From Gemmatimonadaceae bacterium (lineage in GTDB: Bacteria > Gemmatimonadota > Gemmatimonadetes > Gemmatimonadales > Gemmatimonadaceae), in the NCBI GenBank assembly GCA_019186945.1, contig JABAQJ010000011.1, forward strand, positions 1 to 64,000: 64,000 nt of DNA, written 5' to 3'. Below the pieces are notes generated by a model, which had not been told where the DNA came from, searched no databases, and saw only the letters and a program-made list of their open reading frames with translations. The translations under genes and the position numbers were made by a program. How positions within the stretch are numbered: position 1 is the first letter of the stretch; each line of letters opens with the position of its first letter. Below are positions 18,363-27,452 of this stretch, one piece after another.

Positions 18363-18602
18363 GAATGGCAGACCTCGGAAAAAAGGGGGCGTGAAGTACA
18401 AGGACTGTCGGACCATCGCCACGGGCTCGCTTCAAACCTGCGTGCACGTCCGCGTGGCCACCAGAGCGGCTTACGCGCATACGCATGCGCGACTGGCAGC
18501 GCTGTGGCGCCAGCGCTCCACCGACAAACGCTCCAGTGTGCCGCGCGTCATTTACATTCTCCGCGAACGAATCCGTGTCCCTCGCCCTTTCGATTCAGTC
18601 TC

Positions 18603-19580
18603 GTGAAGCATTCCTCGCCCGTCGCCGCAATTGCCCCTCCCAGCATCGGGAATTTTGGTCCGGGGCTCGACGTCGTCGGCTGCGCGGTCGCCGGTTCGCC
18701 GGACCTTGTGACAGCCGAGTGGGATGCGGCGAGGGTGGGCGTTACGGTGGTCGAGCCTGGCCATCCCGATCTGCCAACGGATCCAGCGGAGCACGCCTCG
18801 GCAATCGCGGCGTCAGCCGTACTCGATGTCGCCGCTTCGTCGGGACGGGGCCAGTTCTATCCGGGTGGCGTCGTGCTGCGTATCCGAAAGGGTCTCCCGC
18901 TTGCCGCAGGCCAGGGCGGGAGTGCGGCCTCGGCAGTCGCCGGCGCTGTGGCCGCCAACGCGCTGATCGGCGGACTGTTGACAGAATCGGAACTGCTCGC
19001 GTGCGCGCTCAAGGCGGAGAGCAGGGTGGCTGGCGCCCACCTGGACAACATCGCACCATCCCTCCTTGGCGGATTTGTGTTGGTCAGGTCGCTTGACCCC
19101 ATCGACGTCATTCGCCTCCCATCACCCGATGAGCTTTTCATTGTCCTGGCTCAACCGCATCAGCAACTCCGGACGGCAGAAGCCCGGGCAGTGCTTCCAT
19201 CGCAAGTACCCAGAGATCTCGCGGTGCATCAGTTGGCACAGGTAGGCGCCATGGTCGCAGCACTTTACACGAACGACCTCGAGTTGCTCGGGAGGTCGAT
19301 AGACGATCGAATCGCTGAGCCGGCTCGGGCGCCATTGCTGCCGGGTTTCACGGCAGCGAAGCGTGCGGCTGTCTCTGCTGGTGCGCTGGGAGTGTCGATC
19401 TCAGGAGCTGGCCCCACATCCTTCGCTATCGTCCCGAGCCTGGACGTCGGCCGTCGCGTGGCCAAGGCCATGGAAGACACGTACGCGCTATCCGGGGTGG
19501 CAACCACTGTGCGAGTGACACGACCTGGTCCCGGCGCACGCGTGGTCGACCCAGACCTCCCACTAGTGGTCGAGCCATGA
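18603..19580 (+). CDS. thrB: Homoserine kinase
   Basis: This GHMP-family kinase phosphorylates homoserine in threonine biosynthesis. The phosphate-binding loop appears as GLPLAAGQGGSAAS, the N-terminal substrate segment as PPSIGNFGPGLDVVG and the C-terminal GHMP motif as SISGAGPTSFAI. From the GTG at 18603 the protein is 325 aa, the usual size. The same frame stays open far upstream, but that part is antisense to the M14 gene. The stop overlaps the thrC start (ATGA), so the two enzymes of the last two threonine steps are translationally coupled. Confidence 0.93.
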   Translation: MKHSSPVAAIAPPSIGNFGPGLDVVGCAVAGSPDLVTAEWDAARVGVTVVEPGHPDLPTDPAEHASAIAASAVLDVAASSGRGQFYPGGVVLRIRKGLPLAAGQGGSAASAVAGAVAANALIGGLLTESELLACALKAESRVAGAHLDNIAPSLLGGFVLVRSLDPIDVIRLPSPDELFIVLAQPHQQLRTAEARAVLPSQVPRDLAVHQLAQVGAMVAALYTNDLELLGRSIDDRIAEPARAPLLPGFTAAKRAAVSAGALGVSISGAGPTSFAIVPSLDVGRRVAKAMEDTYALSGVATTVRVTRPGPGARVVDPDLPLVVEP

Positions 19581-20890
19581 CGAGTCCCAATGCCGGCGGC
19601 CAGTGGGTCGTGCGTTGTGCAGACTGCGGTGGCACGTTCTCGACCCAGACCGAGCACAGCGTCTGTCCCGCTTGTGGGGGTCTGCTCGATGTGCAGCGGA
19701 CGACTCCGTGGCCGAGTGCCGCTGAACTTGTCGCGCTCTTCGACTCCCGATCGCGAATTGCTGCGCGGAAGGATACCAGCGGACAGTCTGGCGTCTGGCG
19801 TTACCGCGAACTCCTGTTCGATGTTTCCGGGCCGATCGTTTCGTATCCGGAGGGCAACACGCCGTTGGTCAGGCACAGCCGTACTTCTTCGTTCAGCGGC
19901 GTCGAGGATCTGGTGCTCAAGCATGAAGGAATGAACCCGACGGGGTCGTTCAAGGATCGCGGGATGACCGCTGGCGTGACGCAGGCGAGGGCGCTTGGTG
20001 CCAGAGGAGTGGCTTGCGCTTCGACCGGCAACACATCGGCCTCTCTCGCGGCATATGCCGCCATTGCTGGGCTGCCAGCGTATGTCTTCGTTCCCGCAGA
20101 CGGAATCGCTTTGGGCAAGCTCACGCAAACCCTCGCATACGGCGCGCGCACGATCCTCGTACGCGGCGACTTCGATCGGTGTCTGGCATTGGTACGAGAC
20201 GTTGCGAGGGACGAGGGCGTGTACCTACTCAATTCAGTCAACCCGTTCAGAATCGAAGGACAGAAGGCTATTGCGATCGAGCTCATGCATCAGCTCGGCT
20301 GGCGAGCGCCAGACTGGATTTCCCTGCCCGCGGGCAACCTCGGGAACACGTCGGCGATCGGGAAAGCACTTCGGGAGATGCTGGCGGCAGGGCTGATCGA
20401 ACGCCTTCCTCGGATCCTTGCCGTGCAAGCGGAGCATGCCGCTCCCTTCGCCGAGAGCTACGCCGCGCACTTTTCCACACGACGAGTCGTTAGGGCTGAG
20501 ACGGTAGCGACCGCGATTCGAATCGGGAATCCGGCATCCTTCGATCGCGCGGTGCGCGTCATTCGAGAGACGGACGGCGCCGTCGTGTCCGTCTCCGATT
20601 CGGAAATACTGGCAGCGAAGGCCGTGATTGATGCTGCCGGCATCGGATGTGAGCCGGCGAGCGCGGCCAGCGTCGCGGGGATCCGCCACGCCGTAGCGCA
20701 CGGTCTCGTCAGGCCAACAGACACTGTCGTGGCGATACTAACAGGTCACGTATTGAAGGATCCCGGAGTGCTGACCTGGTATCACCGTGAGCTTGAACCC
20801 CGACCACTTCTCGCCAACCGGCCGATCGTCGCCGACGACGACGCTGCATCGCTCACACGATTGATGAGCGGCGAGTGGCCTCATGCATAG
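19577..20890 (+). CDS. thrC: Threonine synthase
   Basis: This PLP enzyme converts O-phosphohomoserine to threonine. An N-terminal zinc-ribbon-like stretch (CADC...CPACGG, about residues 14-34) precedes the fold-type II catalytic domain. The PLP lysine is in NPTGSFKDRGM, and the phosphate loop region is CASTGNTSASLAAYAA. The 437-aa length is normal for the zinc-ribbon form. It follows thrB with a four-base overlap. The other threonine genes (asd, hom) are not in the window. Confidence 0.95.
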   Translation: MTSPNAGGQWVVRCADCGGTFSTQTEHSVCPACGGLLDVQRTTPWPSAAELVALFDSRSRIAARKDTSGQSGVWRYRELLFDVSGPIVSYPEGNTPLVRHSRTSSFSGVEDLVLKHEGMNPTGSFKDRGMTAGVTQARALGARGVACASTGNTSASLAAYAAIAGLPAYVFVPADGIALGKLTQTLAYGARTILVRGDFDRCLALVRDVARDEGVYLLNSVNPFRIEGQKAIAIELMHQLGWRAPDWISLPAGNLGNTSAIGKALREMLAAGLIERLPRILAVQAEHAAPFAESYAAHFSTRRVVRAETVATAIRIGNPASFDRAVRVIRETDGAVVSVSDSEILAAKAVIDAAGIGCEPASAASVAGIRHAVAHGLVRPTDTVVAILTGHVLKDPGVLTWYHRELEPRPLLANRPIVADDDAASLTRLMSGEWPHA

Positions 20891-21087
20891 CTTTTCTTGA
20901 CGAGTTGGCGCTTCGACGAGTCTCTATGAAGGAGAGGGGCAGGCTCGGCGTAAGCCTTTGTGGCAGCGAGCGTAGCTGTTAATTTCCGTGCGCTTTGGGG
21001 TTTCCTCCGCGCACCCGTACCGGGTGGCGACAAAACGTCGTGATGTCCTGACATCCTCCAGTAGGCTCCATCCACCAGAGGAATTGC

Positions 21088-22653
21088 ATGCGAAAGATCC
21101 TAGTTGGAGCGGCAGCGCTTGTCTCTGTGATCTCCGCGAGATCAGCGGAAGCACAGCGCCCGCTGAGTTTCGAGATCGGGGCCTTCGGCCAGTACAACTC
21201 ATTCGACAAGAACTTGAACCTGGACAACACGCCCACCATCGGCGGTCGGGCGGCGCTGTACCTGCTGAAGAATCTCGCCGCCGAAGGCGACATCCAGTTC
21301 GGCAAGGCCGACTGGACGCATGCAAACGGAACGAAGTCGCTTACGCTGACACCGTTTGCCGCCCGACTGGTGTACGGCCTTCCGCTCAACGACAAGCTGA
21401 AGTTCCTGATCGGTGCGGGATATCAGAACAACGTTTACAAGGGCCGATTCGAGAACATCAACGGGTTCGTGGCCGCGAACGAGTATGAAGACGCGTTCAC
21501 CGGTCTGGTGGGCCTCAAGTACTGCTTGAACGACAAGTGGAGTCTCCGTGGCGACGTCCCGGTAATCGACTACAACCCGTCGCCGAACTTTACCGGCGAT
21601 CCGGTGACATTGGACGGAACGTCGACCAACTACGGCTTCCGGGTCGGCATCGGTACGATGCTTCGTGGCGAGTGTGTCGGAACGAAGTTCGACTGGACGC
21701 TTGCGGTGAGCCCAACGTCATCCACTCACAAGCCGGGAGAACGTCAGGCGATTTCCTGGACCGCGAGCGACAACAAGCAGAAGACGATTCTGCAGCCGAA
21801 GATCCGCAACTTCCGCTGGTCGTCGAGCAATCCTGCGGTTGCGACCGTTGATCAGAGCGGGAACATGACTGCGGTGGCGCCGGGCAGCGCGGAGATCAGG
21901 CTCTGCGGCATGGTCAGCAAGATCGAGCGGTGCGCGTCGCATAACGCCACTGTTCGTAAGCCTGACTGGCGCGTGAGCCTCAATGGTGGTCCGGCGACCC
22001 GCATGGTGGGAGAGAGCGTGAGCCTGTCCGCCAGCGCCGTTGACGAAGACGGCAAGCCGGTGACCGGAACGTGGGCGTGGACGTCGAGCAATCCGGCGGC
22101 GGTCACGGTCGACAGCAACGGCAGCGTTCGTTGCGTTGCTGCCGGCACGGCGACAATCACCGCGACGCTGACGGCGAGCGATGGCGATTCGCGCAACGCT
22201 TCGACTACGATTACGTGCAACGCCCCACCGCCACCTCCGCCCAAGCCAATCCTCGTGGTCCGCCTGACCAACGTCCATTTCGGTTTCGACCAGATCACGC
22301 TGACGAAGGCCGGTCGGGATACCCTGAATTGGGTAATCGGCCAGCTGACCTCGGAACCGGGGTCTGGCTGGGTGGTGTCCGTGGAAGGTCACACGGACCC
22401 GTACGGCAGCGATTCCTACAACGATAGACTGTCGGATCGGCGCGCGACGACGGTCGTCAACTACCTCACCCGGCGACCGGGCAAGATCGACGCAGGGCGC
22501 GTAAACAAGGTGGCGTTCGGCGAGCGCTGTTTGCTGCTGGACGACGATCATGACAGGCCGGCGAAGTCCAAGCGTGAACACTCCGTAAACCGGCGCGTCG
22601 AGATCTGGAATCTGAATGGTACGCCGGTTCCAACGGCCTGTCGTCAGGAGTAG
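21088..22653 (+). CDS. OmpA-family outer-membrane protein with Ig-like domains
   Basis: A signal peptide (residues 1-22, ending in AEAQ) leads into a beta-barrel-like region of about 190 residues with alternating aromatic strands. Two bacterial Ig-like (BIG2-type) modules follow, each carrying the WSSSNPA/WTSSNPA...VTVDSNG signature (about 210-290 and 295-375). A proline run comes next, and the protein ends with an OmpA peptidoglycan-binding domain containing VSVEGHTDPYGSDSYNDRLSDRRA and NRRVEI. It probably links outer membrane and cell wall. AGAGGA six bases before the ATG supports the start. A strong terminator follows, so the gene is monocistronic. Confidence 0.9.
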   Translation: MRKILVGAAALVSVISARSAEAQRPLSFEIGAFGQYNSFDKNLNLDNTPTIGGRAALYLLKNLAAEGDIQFGKADWTHANGTKSLTLTPFAARLVYGLPLNDKLKFLIGAGYQNNVYKGRFENINGFVAANEYEDAFTGLVGLKYCLNDKWSLRGDVPVIDYNPSPNFTGDPVTLDGTSTNYGFRVGIGTMLRGECVGTKFDWTLAVSPTSSTHKPGERQAISWTASDNKQKTILQPKIRNFRWSSSNPAVATVDQSGNMTAVAPGSAEIRLCGMVSKIERCASHNATVRKPDWRVSLNGGPATRMVGESVSLSASAVDEDGKPVTGTWAWTSSNPAAVTVDSNGSVRCVAAGTATITATLTASDGDSRNASTTITCNAPPPPPPKPILVVRLTNVHFGFDQITLTKAGRDTLNWVIGQLTSEPGSGWVVSVEGHTDPYGSDSYNDRLSDRRATTVVNYLTRRPGKIDAGRVNKVAFGERCLLLDDDHDRPAKSKREHSVNRRVEIWNLNGTPVPTACRQE

Positions 22654-22687
22654 CAAGGTCGGATCCGTACCATGGACACGAAGCCCG

Positions 22688-22716
22688 AACCCCCCAGAGC
22701 GATGCTCTGGGGGGTT
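22688..22716 (+). terminator. Strong intrinsic-type terminator after the OmpA-like gene
   Basis: AACCCCCCAGAGC and GCTCTGGGGGGTT form a perfect 13-bp stem with a GAT loop, 34 bases after the stop codon, followed by CTTGTTCC. This is the clearest terminator in the window. As it lies between convergent genes, it may also stop transcription from the MFS gene. Confidence 0.85.
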
Positions 22717-22773
22717 CTTGTTCCCGTCGATACGGTGGGCGCGATGTCACGCGGCGGTGTCGCGTCCGGATCG

Positions 22774-23979
22774 TCAGGCAGTGGCCGCGGTCGGTTGCGC
22801 CGATCGGGCTCTTCGCGCGATGTCGCGGAGCAGCATCACGGAGGCCGCCGCCAGCACCAACTCGAGTGCTCCGACCATCGCGAAAATGCTGGCGTACGCC
22901 GGTGACTTCTCGCCAGCGCCCGTTATGGCGACCAACACTCCTCCGACGATCGGGCCAGTGAGGAAACCAAGCGATCCCGCCACCTGGAAGGCGCCGAAGA
23001 GTCCCTCGCCGTGACCAAGACGGGCCAGGTCCGAGATCACCAGCAGGTTCGGCGCGAACATGAGCGCGCTACTCACCCCAGACAACAGCATGACGAAGGG
23101 CATCGCTTCGCGAGAGACCACGCCATACGACGCGAACAGCAGCCCGAAAGCGACATTACCGCCCAGTATCGGCAACAGCCAGCCGCGGCGATCCGCCAGA
23201 CGCCCGACCGGATAGGAAAGCGCCGCGAACGGCGTCATGAACAACGCGATCAGGACTCCGCGTTCCATGGCAGACACACCATGGACTTCGGCGAGGAAGA
23301 TCGTGAAGGTCGAAACGAAGACGCCGATCGAAAAGCGATCCATGTAACCGTACGCAAGCGGTACCCAGGTCAGCCCGACGCGCCAGTTCCACCGATACCG
23401 ACCCTCCTCGCGTGGCACATCCGGGATGCTGCCTATCCACCTTGACACCAGCGCCGCCAGCAGAAGCAGCACGAAGCCAGTGCCGTACACCCACACCGGC
23501 CCGAATCGCACCAGCCAGCCGCCTAACGGCGAACCAACGGCCACACCGATCATCAGGGCCGAGGCCAGGGCACCGAAGGTTGCTCCCCGCGTGAGGCCTG
23601 CCTGTCGATTGCTGGCCACCATCAGCAACGTCACCGCGGGCAAGTGAGTCGCGCCATCCAGCGCACGAAAGGCTAACAGCGCCGGCAGCCCGGACGCCGT
23701 TCCCATCCCAAGGAAGGCCGCGGCATCCACCAGGAGCAGCATCGTCAGCCACATGCGCAGGTCGGGCCAGCGCCGGGTGAGTCGAAGCACGACTGGTACC
23801 GCGATGATGCCTGCCACCATGTTGACCGTCATGAAGGCATGGGCATCGCTGGCGGACCCGCCGTGCGCGCCCTGCACCAGCTCGTACAGGGCCGGTACGA
23901 GGAGCGTAACCGGAACCAGCGTCAGGAACATCGCTGCGCCAGCGGCAGGTCGAAGCTTCATGGCGGCGAAGGATCGCAT
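22774..23979 (-). CDS. MFS transporter
   Basis: This 401-aa protein has about 12 hydrophobic helices in two six-helix halves joined by a longer central loop (around residues 195-215, PDVPREEGRYRW). The loop-2/3 motif of the major facilitator superfamily is degenerate, while a GRLADRRG copy of it is visible in the second half (loop 8/9). Nothing identifies the substrate; the size and pattern fit a drug or metabolite exporter. An in-frame ATG at residue 7 is an alternative start. It is convergent with the OmpA-like gene and divergent from the M16 peptidase, with about 230 bases between. Confidence 0.85.
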   Translation of the reverse strand: MRSFAAMKLRPAAGAAMFLTLVPVTLLVPALYELVQGAHGGSASDAHAFMTVNMVAGIIAVPVVLRLTRRWPDLRMWLTMLLLVDAAAFLGMGTASGLPALLAFRALDGATHLPAVTLLMVASNRQAGLTRGATFGALASALMIGVAVGSPLGGWLVRFGPVWVYGTGFVLLLLAALVSRWIGSIPDVPREEGRYRWNWRVGLTWVPLAYGYMDRFSIGVFVSTFTIFLAEVHGVSAMERGVLIALFMTPFAALSYPVGRLADRRGWLLPILGGNVAFGLLFASYGVVSREAMPFVMLLSGVSSALMFAPNLLVISDLARLGHGEGLFGAFQVAGSLGFLTGPIVGGVLVAITGAGEKSPAYASIFAMVGALELVLAAASVMLLRDIARRARSAQPTAATA

Positions 23980-24209
23980 GTCGTCCCCCTCGCCGGCAAC
24001 GGAGGCAGCAAGATCCCCGACGACAACAGGTCGTGGATTGCGTACTTGCCTTGCCCATGACCGTGGGACGGGGCTGCCGACAGGCAGCCCAGCGGAAGTA
24101 TGGCCGACGTGCCGCTACCTCGTTAGGTCCGCGCGCGTCCGCCACGGCGATTACGCCTCGCCGCGTCCGGGCGCATAGATTGTCCGGCAGTCCCATATCG
24201 AGGCCCGGC

Positions 24210-27071
24210 ATGTCGTTCCGTTCCTTCCAGCACACCGTCGGCCATCCTATAGCGGCTGCGCTCGCATTCAGCCTGGCGGCGCCGTGCGTCCTCGTGTCTC
24301 CGGCACAAGTCGCGGAGCCCGCCAGCCGCATTCCGTTGGACCCAGCGGTGCGGCATGGCACGCTCCCCAACGGCTTCACCTACTACATCCGGCACAACAG
24401 CCGCCCGGAAAAGCGCGTGGAGCTGCGCCTCGTGGTGAACGCCGGGTCGGTGCTGGAGGATCCGGATCAGCGGGGCATGGCGCACTTTGTCGAGCACATG
24501 CTGTTCAATGGCACGCGGCGTTTCCGGAAGAACGACATCGTTTCGTACCTGGAATCGATCGGCGTGCGGTTTGGCGCGGACCTGAACGCCTACACCAGCT
24601 TCGACGAGACGGTCTACATCCTGCCAGTGCCAACCGACAAGCCGGGTCTGGTGGAACGAGGGTTCGACATTCTCGAGGATTGGGCATCGGCGGCGCTGTT
24701 CGACTCCACCGAAGTAGTCGCCGAGCGTGGTGTCGTATTGGAAGAGTGGCGCAGCGGCCTCGGCGCCGACGCACGCATCCGCGACCAGCAATTCCCCGTA
24801 TTTTTTCAAGGCTCCCGGTACGCCGAACGACTGCCGATCGGACTGCCCGACGTGATCCGGTCGGCCAACCCGGCTCCGCTCCGGCGTTTCTATCGCGACT
24901 GGTATCGACCGGACCTGATGGCGGTTGTTGCAGTGGGCGATATCGATGCGAACCGGGTCGAGCGCCTGGTGCGTGAGCATTTCGGGAAGCTGCGCGGTCC
25001 GTCGAGCCCGCGCCCGCGCACGGTATTTCCCGTTCCACCTAACGACTCGACGCTGGTGACGATCGCTACGGACCGCGAACAGGAGGTGTCGACGGTCCTC
25101 ACCCTGTACAAGCAACCGGTTCGCGAGATCGAAACACTTGCCGACTACCGGGCGTTGCTCGTCGACCGGTTGTACAACGGCATGCTGAACGACCGGCTCA
25201 AGGACATCGTCAGGCGACCGAATGCCCCGTACTCGCTGGCGTCGTCGTCTTACGGATCGCTCGTTCGGTCGAGCGACGTCTACCAACTCGCGGCGCTGGT
25301 GAAGGATGGAGGCATCGAGCGCGGATTGACCGGCCTTCTGCAGGAAGCGCGCCGCGTGGACCAGCACGGGTTCCTGCCCTCGGAATTGGATAGGGCCAAG
25401 ACCGCCATGCTGCGCAACCTGGAAAGCTCGTTCGCGGAACGCGAGAAGACGGAATCAGCCAACTACGCCGGCGAGTACGTTTCGCATTACCTGTCGCACG
25501 AGCCAAGCCCGGGAATCGCCTACGAGTACGAGCAAGCGATAGCGCTCGTACCGGGGATCGCCTTGAGCGACGTCAATGCCTTGGGTCGGAAATGGATCTC
25601 GGATCGCAATCGCGTGGTGGGCGTGGCCGCGCCGGACAAACCGGACGTAACGCTTCCGTCACCGGCCGCGCTTCTGGCCATCTTCAGGGCCGTGGACACG
25701 ACGACGATGGCGCCATGGACGGAAACCGTCTCCGACGCGCCGCTGGTCGCGAGCGTTCCGACGCCCGGAACGATAGTGTCGGAACGCCGGATCGCCGATC
25801 TCGACATTACCGAATGGCGGCTCTCCAACGGCGTTCGTGTACTGGTCAAACCCACGGATTTCAAGGATGACGAAGTGCTGCTGCGCGCGTGGAGTCCAGG
25901 CGGCTCCAGCCTGGTAGCCGATTCCGATTTCGTCAACGCCACGTTGTCCACGCTGGCCGCGGAACGCGGAGGTGCGGGCGACTTCGATGCGATCGCGTTA
26001 GGCAGGAAACTCGTCGGCAAGCAGGTGGCGGTCGCACCGGTGGTGGACAACCTCACCGAAGGCTTCTCCGGCCGGGCATCGCCCAGGGACCTCGAGCAAT
26101 TCCTGCAGCTCATCTACCTCAAGATGGCGCGACCCCGCCGCGACTCCGTCGCATTCGATGCATTCCGCAGCCAGATCGGTCCATTCTTCGCCAATCGGGC
26201 CAACAACCCGGACGCGGTCTTTGGCGATACGGTGATTGTCACGATGGGAAGCCACAGTCCGCGCGTCGTGCCGGTCAACAAGGAACTCATCGACAAGGCG
26301 AGCTTCTCGCGCGCCTACGACATCTACCGGGACCGGTTCGCCGACGCCTCGGACTTCACGTTCCTGTTCGTCGGCAACGTGTCGCCGACGACGCTCCGGC
26401 CGCTCGCCGAACAGTGGCTCGGCTCACTACCATCGATCGGCCGGCAGGAAACCTGGCGAGACGTCGGCATACGCGCCCCCACCGCCGGATTCGACAAGAT
26501 CGTGCGCAAGGGGGTGGAATCCAAGTCCACTACACTCATCTTCTATACCGGCGAGGAGACCTTTACCCCTGCCTCTCGTTATGCGCTTCGATCGCTCGCA
26601 GAGCTGCTCGAGATGCAACTGCTGGACACCCTTCGCGAGGCGCTCGGCGGCACATACTCCGTCTCCGTGAACGGCGAGACGAGCAAGTACCCGCATCCCG
26701 AGTACTCACTCACGATCCAGTTCGGCTCAGCTCCGGAACGAGCGGACTCGCTGTACCAGTCGGTGCGCCGCGTCATTGCCGCCATCCAGCGCGATGGTGT
26801 GCCCGATGCCTACGTGCAGAAGGTGCGCGAGCAACAGCTCCGAGAACACGAAGTGAGCATCAGAGAGAACGCGTACTGGCTCGCCAACATCGCCGCCCGC
26901 ATGGAGAACGACGAGGATCCCGGCGGATTGCTCCGTTATCGTGATTTCATCAGCGGACTTAGCGGGACGCAGATCCAGGAAGCGGCCAGGCGCTACATCG
27001 ACTTGTCGAGGGGAATGCGATTCGTCCTGCTCCCGGAACTGCGTCCTGACGCGAGCCTTCGGCGCGGGTGA
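24210..27071 (+). CDS. Exported M16 family (insulinase/pitrilysin) zinc peptidase
   Basis: This full-length, two-module M16 protein has 953 aa from the ATG at 24210. That ATG starts a signal peptide of about 30 residues; the frame stays open further upstream but without export features. The inverted zinc motif is HFVEH with the third ligand Glu in ERGVVLEEW about 75 residues later. The second, non-catalytic M16 half covers about residues 530-950 and contains the R/Y substrate-binding region (RYALRSLAELLEM and GGTYSVSV). It probably degrades medium-sized peptides in the periplasm. It is followed by a small membrane protein gene. Confidence 0.93.
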   Translation: MSFRSFQHTVGHPIAAALAFSLAAPCVLVSPAQVAEPASRIPLDPAVRHGTLPNGFTYYIRHNSRPEKRVELRLVVNAGSVLEDPDQRGMAHFVEHMLFNGTRRFRKNDIVSYLESIGVRFGADLNAYTSFDETVYILPVPTDKPGLVERGFDILEDWASAALFDSTEVVAERGVVLEEWRSGLGADARIRDQQFPVFFQGSRYAERLPIGLPDVIRSANPAPLRRFYRDWYRPDLMAVVAVGDIDANRVERLVREHFGKLRGPSSPRPRTVFPVPPNDSTLVTIATDREQEVSTVLTLYKQPVREIETLADYRALLVDRLYNGMLNDRLKDIVRRPNAPYSLASSSYGSLVRSSDVYQLAALVKDGGIERGLTGLLQEARRVDQHGFLPSELDRAKTAMLRNLESSFAEREKTESANYAGEYVSHYLSHEPSPGIAYEYEQAIALVPGIALSDVNALGRKWISDRNRVVGVAAPDKPDVTLPSPAALLAIFRAVDTTTMAPWTETVSDAPLVASVPTPGTIVSERRIADLDITEWRLSNGVRVLVKPTDFKDDEVLLRAWSPGGSSLVADSDFVNATLSTLAAERGGAGDFDAIALGRKLVGKQVAVAPVVDNLTEGFSGRASPRDLEQFLQLIYLKMARPRRDSVAFDAFRSQIGPFFANRANNPDAVFGDTVIVTMGSHSPRVVPVNKELIDKASFSRAYDIYRDRFADASDFTFLFVGNVSPTTLRPLAEQWLGSLPSIGRQETWRDVGIRAPTAGFDKIVRKGVESKSTTLIFYTGEETFTPASRYALRSLAELLEMQLLDTLREALGGTYSVSVNGETSKYPHPEYSLTIQFGSAPERADSLYQSVRRVIAAIQRDGVPDAYVQKVREQQLREHEVSIRENAYWLANIAARMENDEDPGGLLRYRDFISGLSGTQIQEAARRYIDLSRGMRFVLLPELRPDASLRRG

Positions 27072-27128
27072 CTGCCGGGCGGCTCGGCGTTCAAGTACCG
27101 AGGACGACAGGCCGATACAGTCTGCAGG

Positions 27129-27452
27129 ATGCCAGCCGATCTCTGGGTTCACCTCAGCTTTCTGGCCACGCCGACGCCAGCAGCCATCGTGATGGCGGTC
27201 ATCGCCCTCGTCTGTGGCGGATGGGCCTTTCACGCTGCGCTGCAGTCAACCACGTCGCCGAACTGGCTGCGCGCTGACGCCGCAGTCGTCGCGGTGGCGC
27301 TGTACGCGTTTGCGTTCGGTCGACTGCAGGTCATCGACAGCCAGTCCGCCGTGCGGATTCTGGCGTACGCCGTTGGATTCCTGGCCGCCACAATCATCGA
27401 GCCGCTACACGCGCGCCTCGTCGGCCTCCAGGAGCCGGATCGGCGCGACTAG
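27129..27452 (+). CDS. Small three-helix membrane protein, unknown function
   Basis: This 107-aa protein is largely hydrophobic, with three probable helices (about residues 16-36, 48-65 and 75-95) and a charged tail. No family is recognised. It starts 57 bases after the M16 stop on the same strand, so it may be transcribed with the peptidase. It ends with a four-base overlap into the convergent histidine kinase gene. No clear ribosome binding site is seen, which keeps confidence moderate. Confidence 0.6.
   Translation: MPADLWVHLSFLATPTPAAIVMAVIALVCGGWAFHAALQSTTSPNWLRADAAVVAVALYAFAFGRLQVIDSQSAVRILAYAVGFLAATIIEPLHARLVGLQEPDRRD

Noticed and set aside
17829-18602. Extended N-terminus for homoserine kinase
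   Set aside because: The frame is open, but this part is antisense to the M14 peptidase and adds 258 residues unlike any GHMP kinase.
20891-21087. Promoter TTGACG after thrC driving the OmpA-like gene
   Set aside because: No -10 element lies at an acceptable spacing from the TTGACG at about 20896; nothing else in this gap is convincing.
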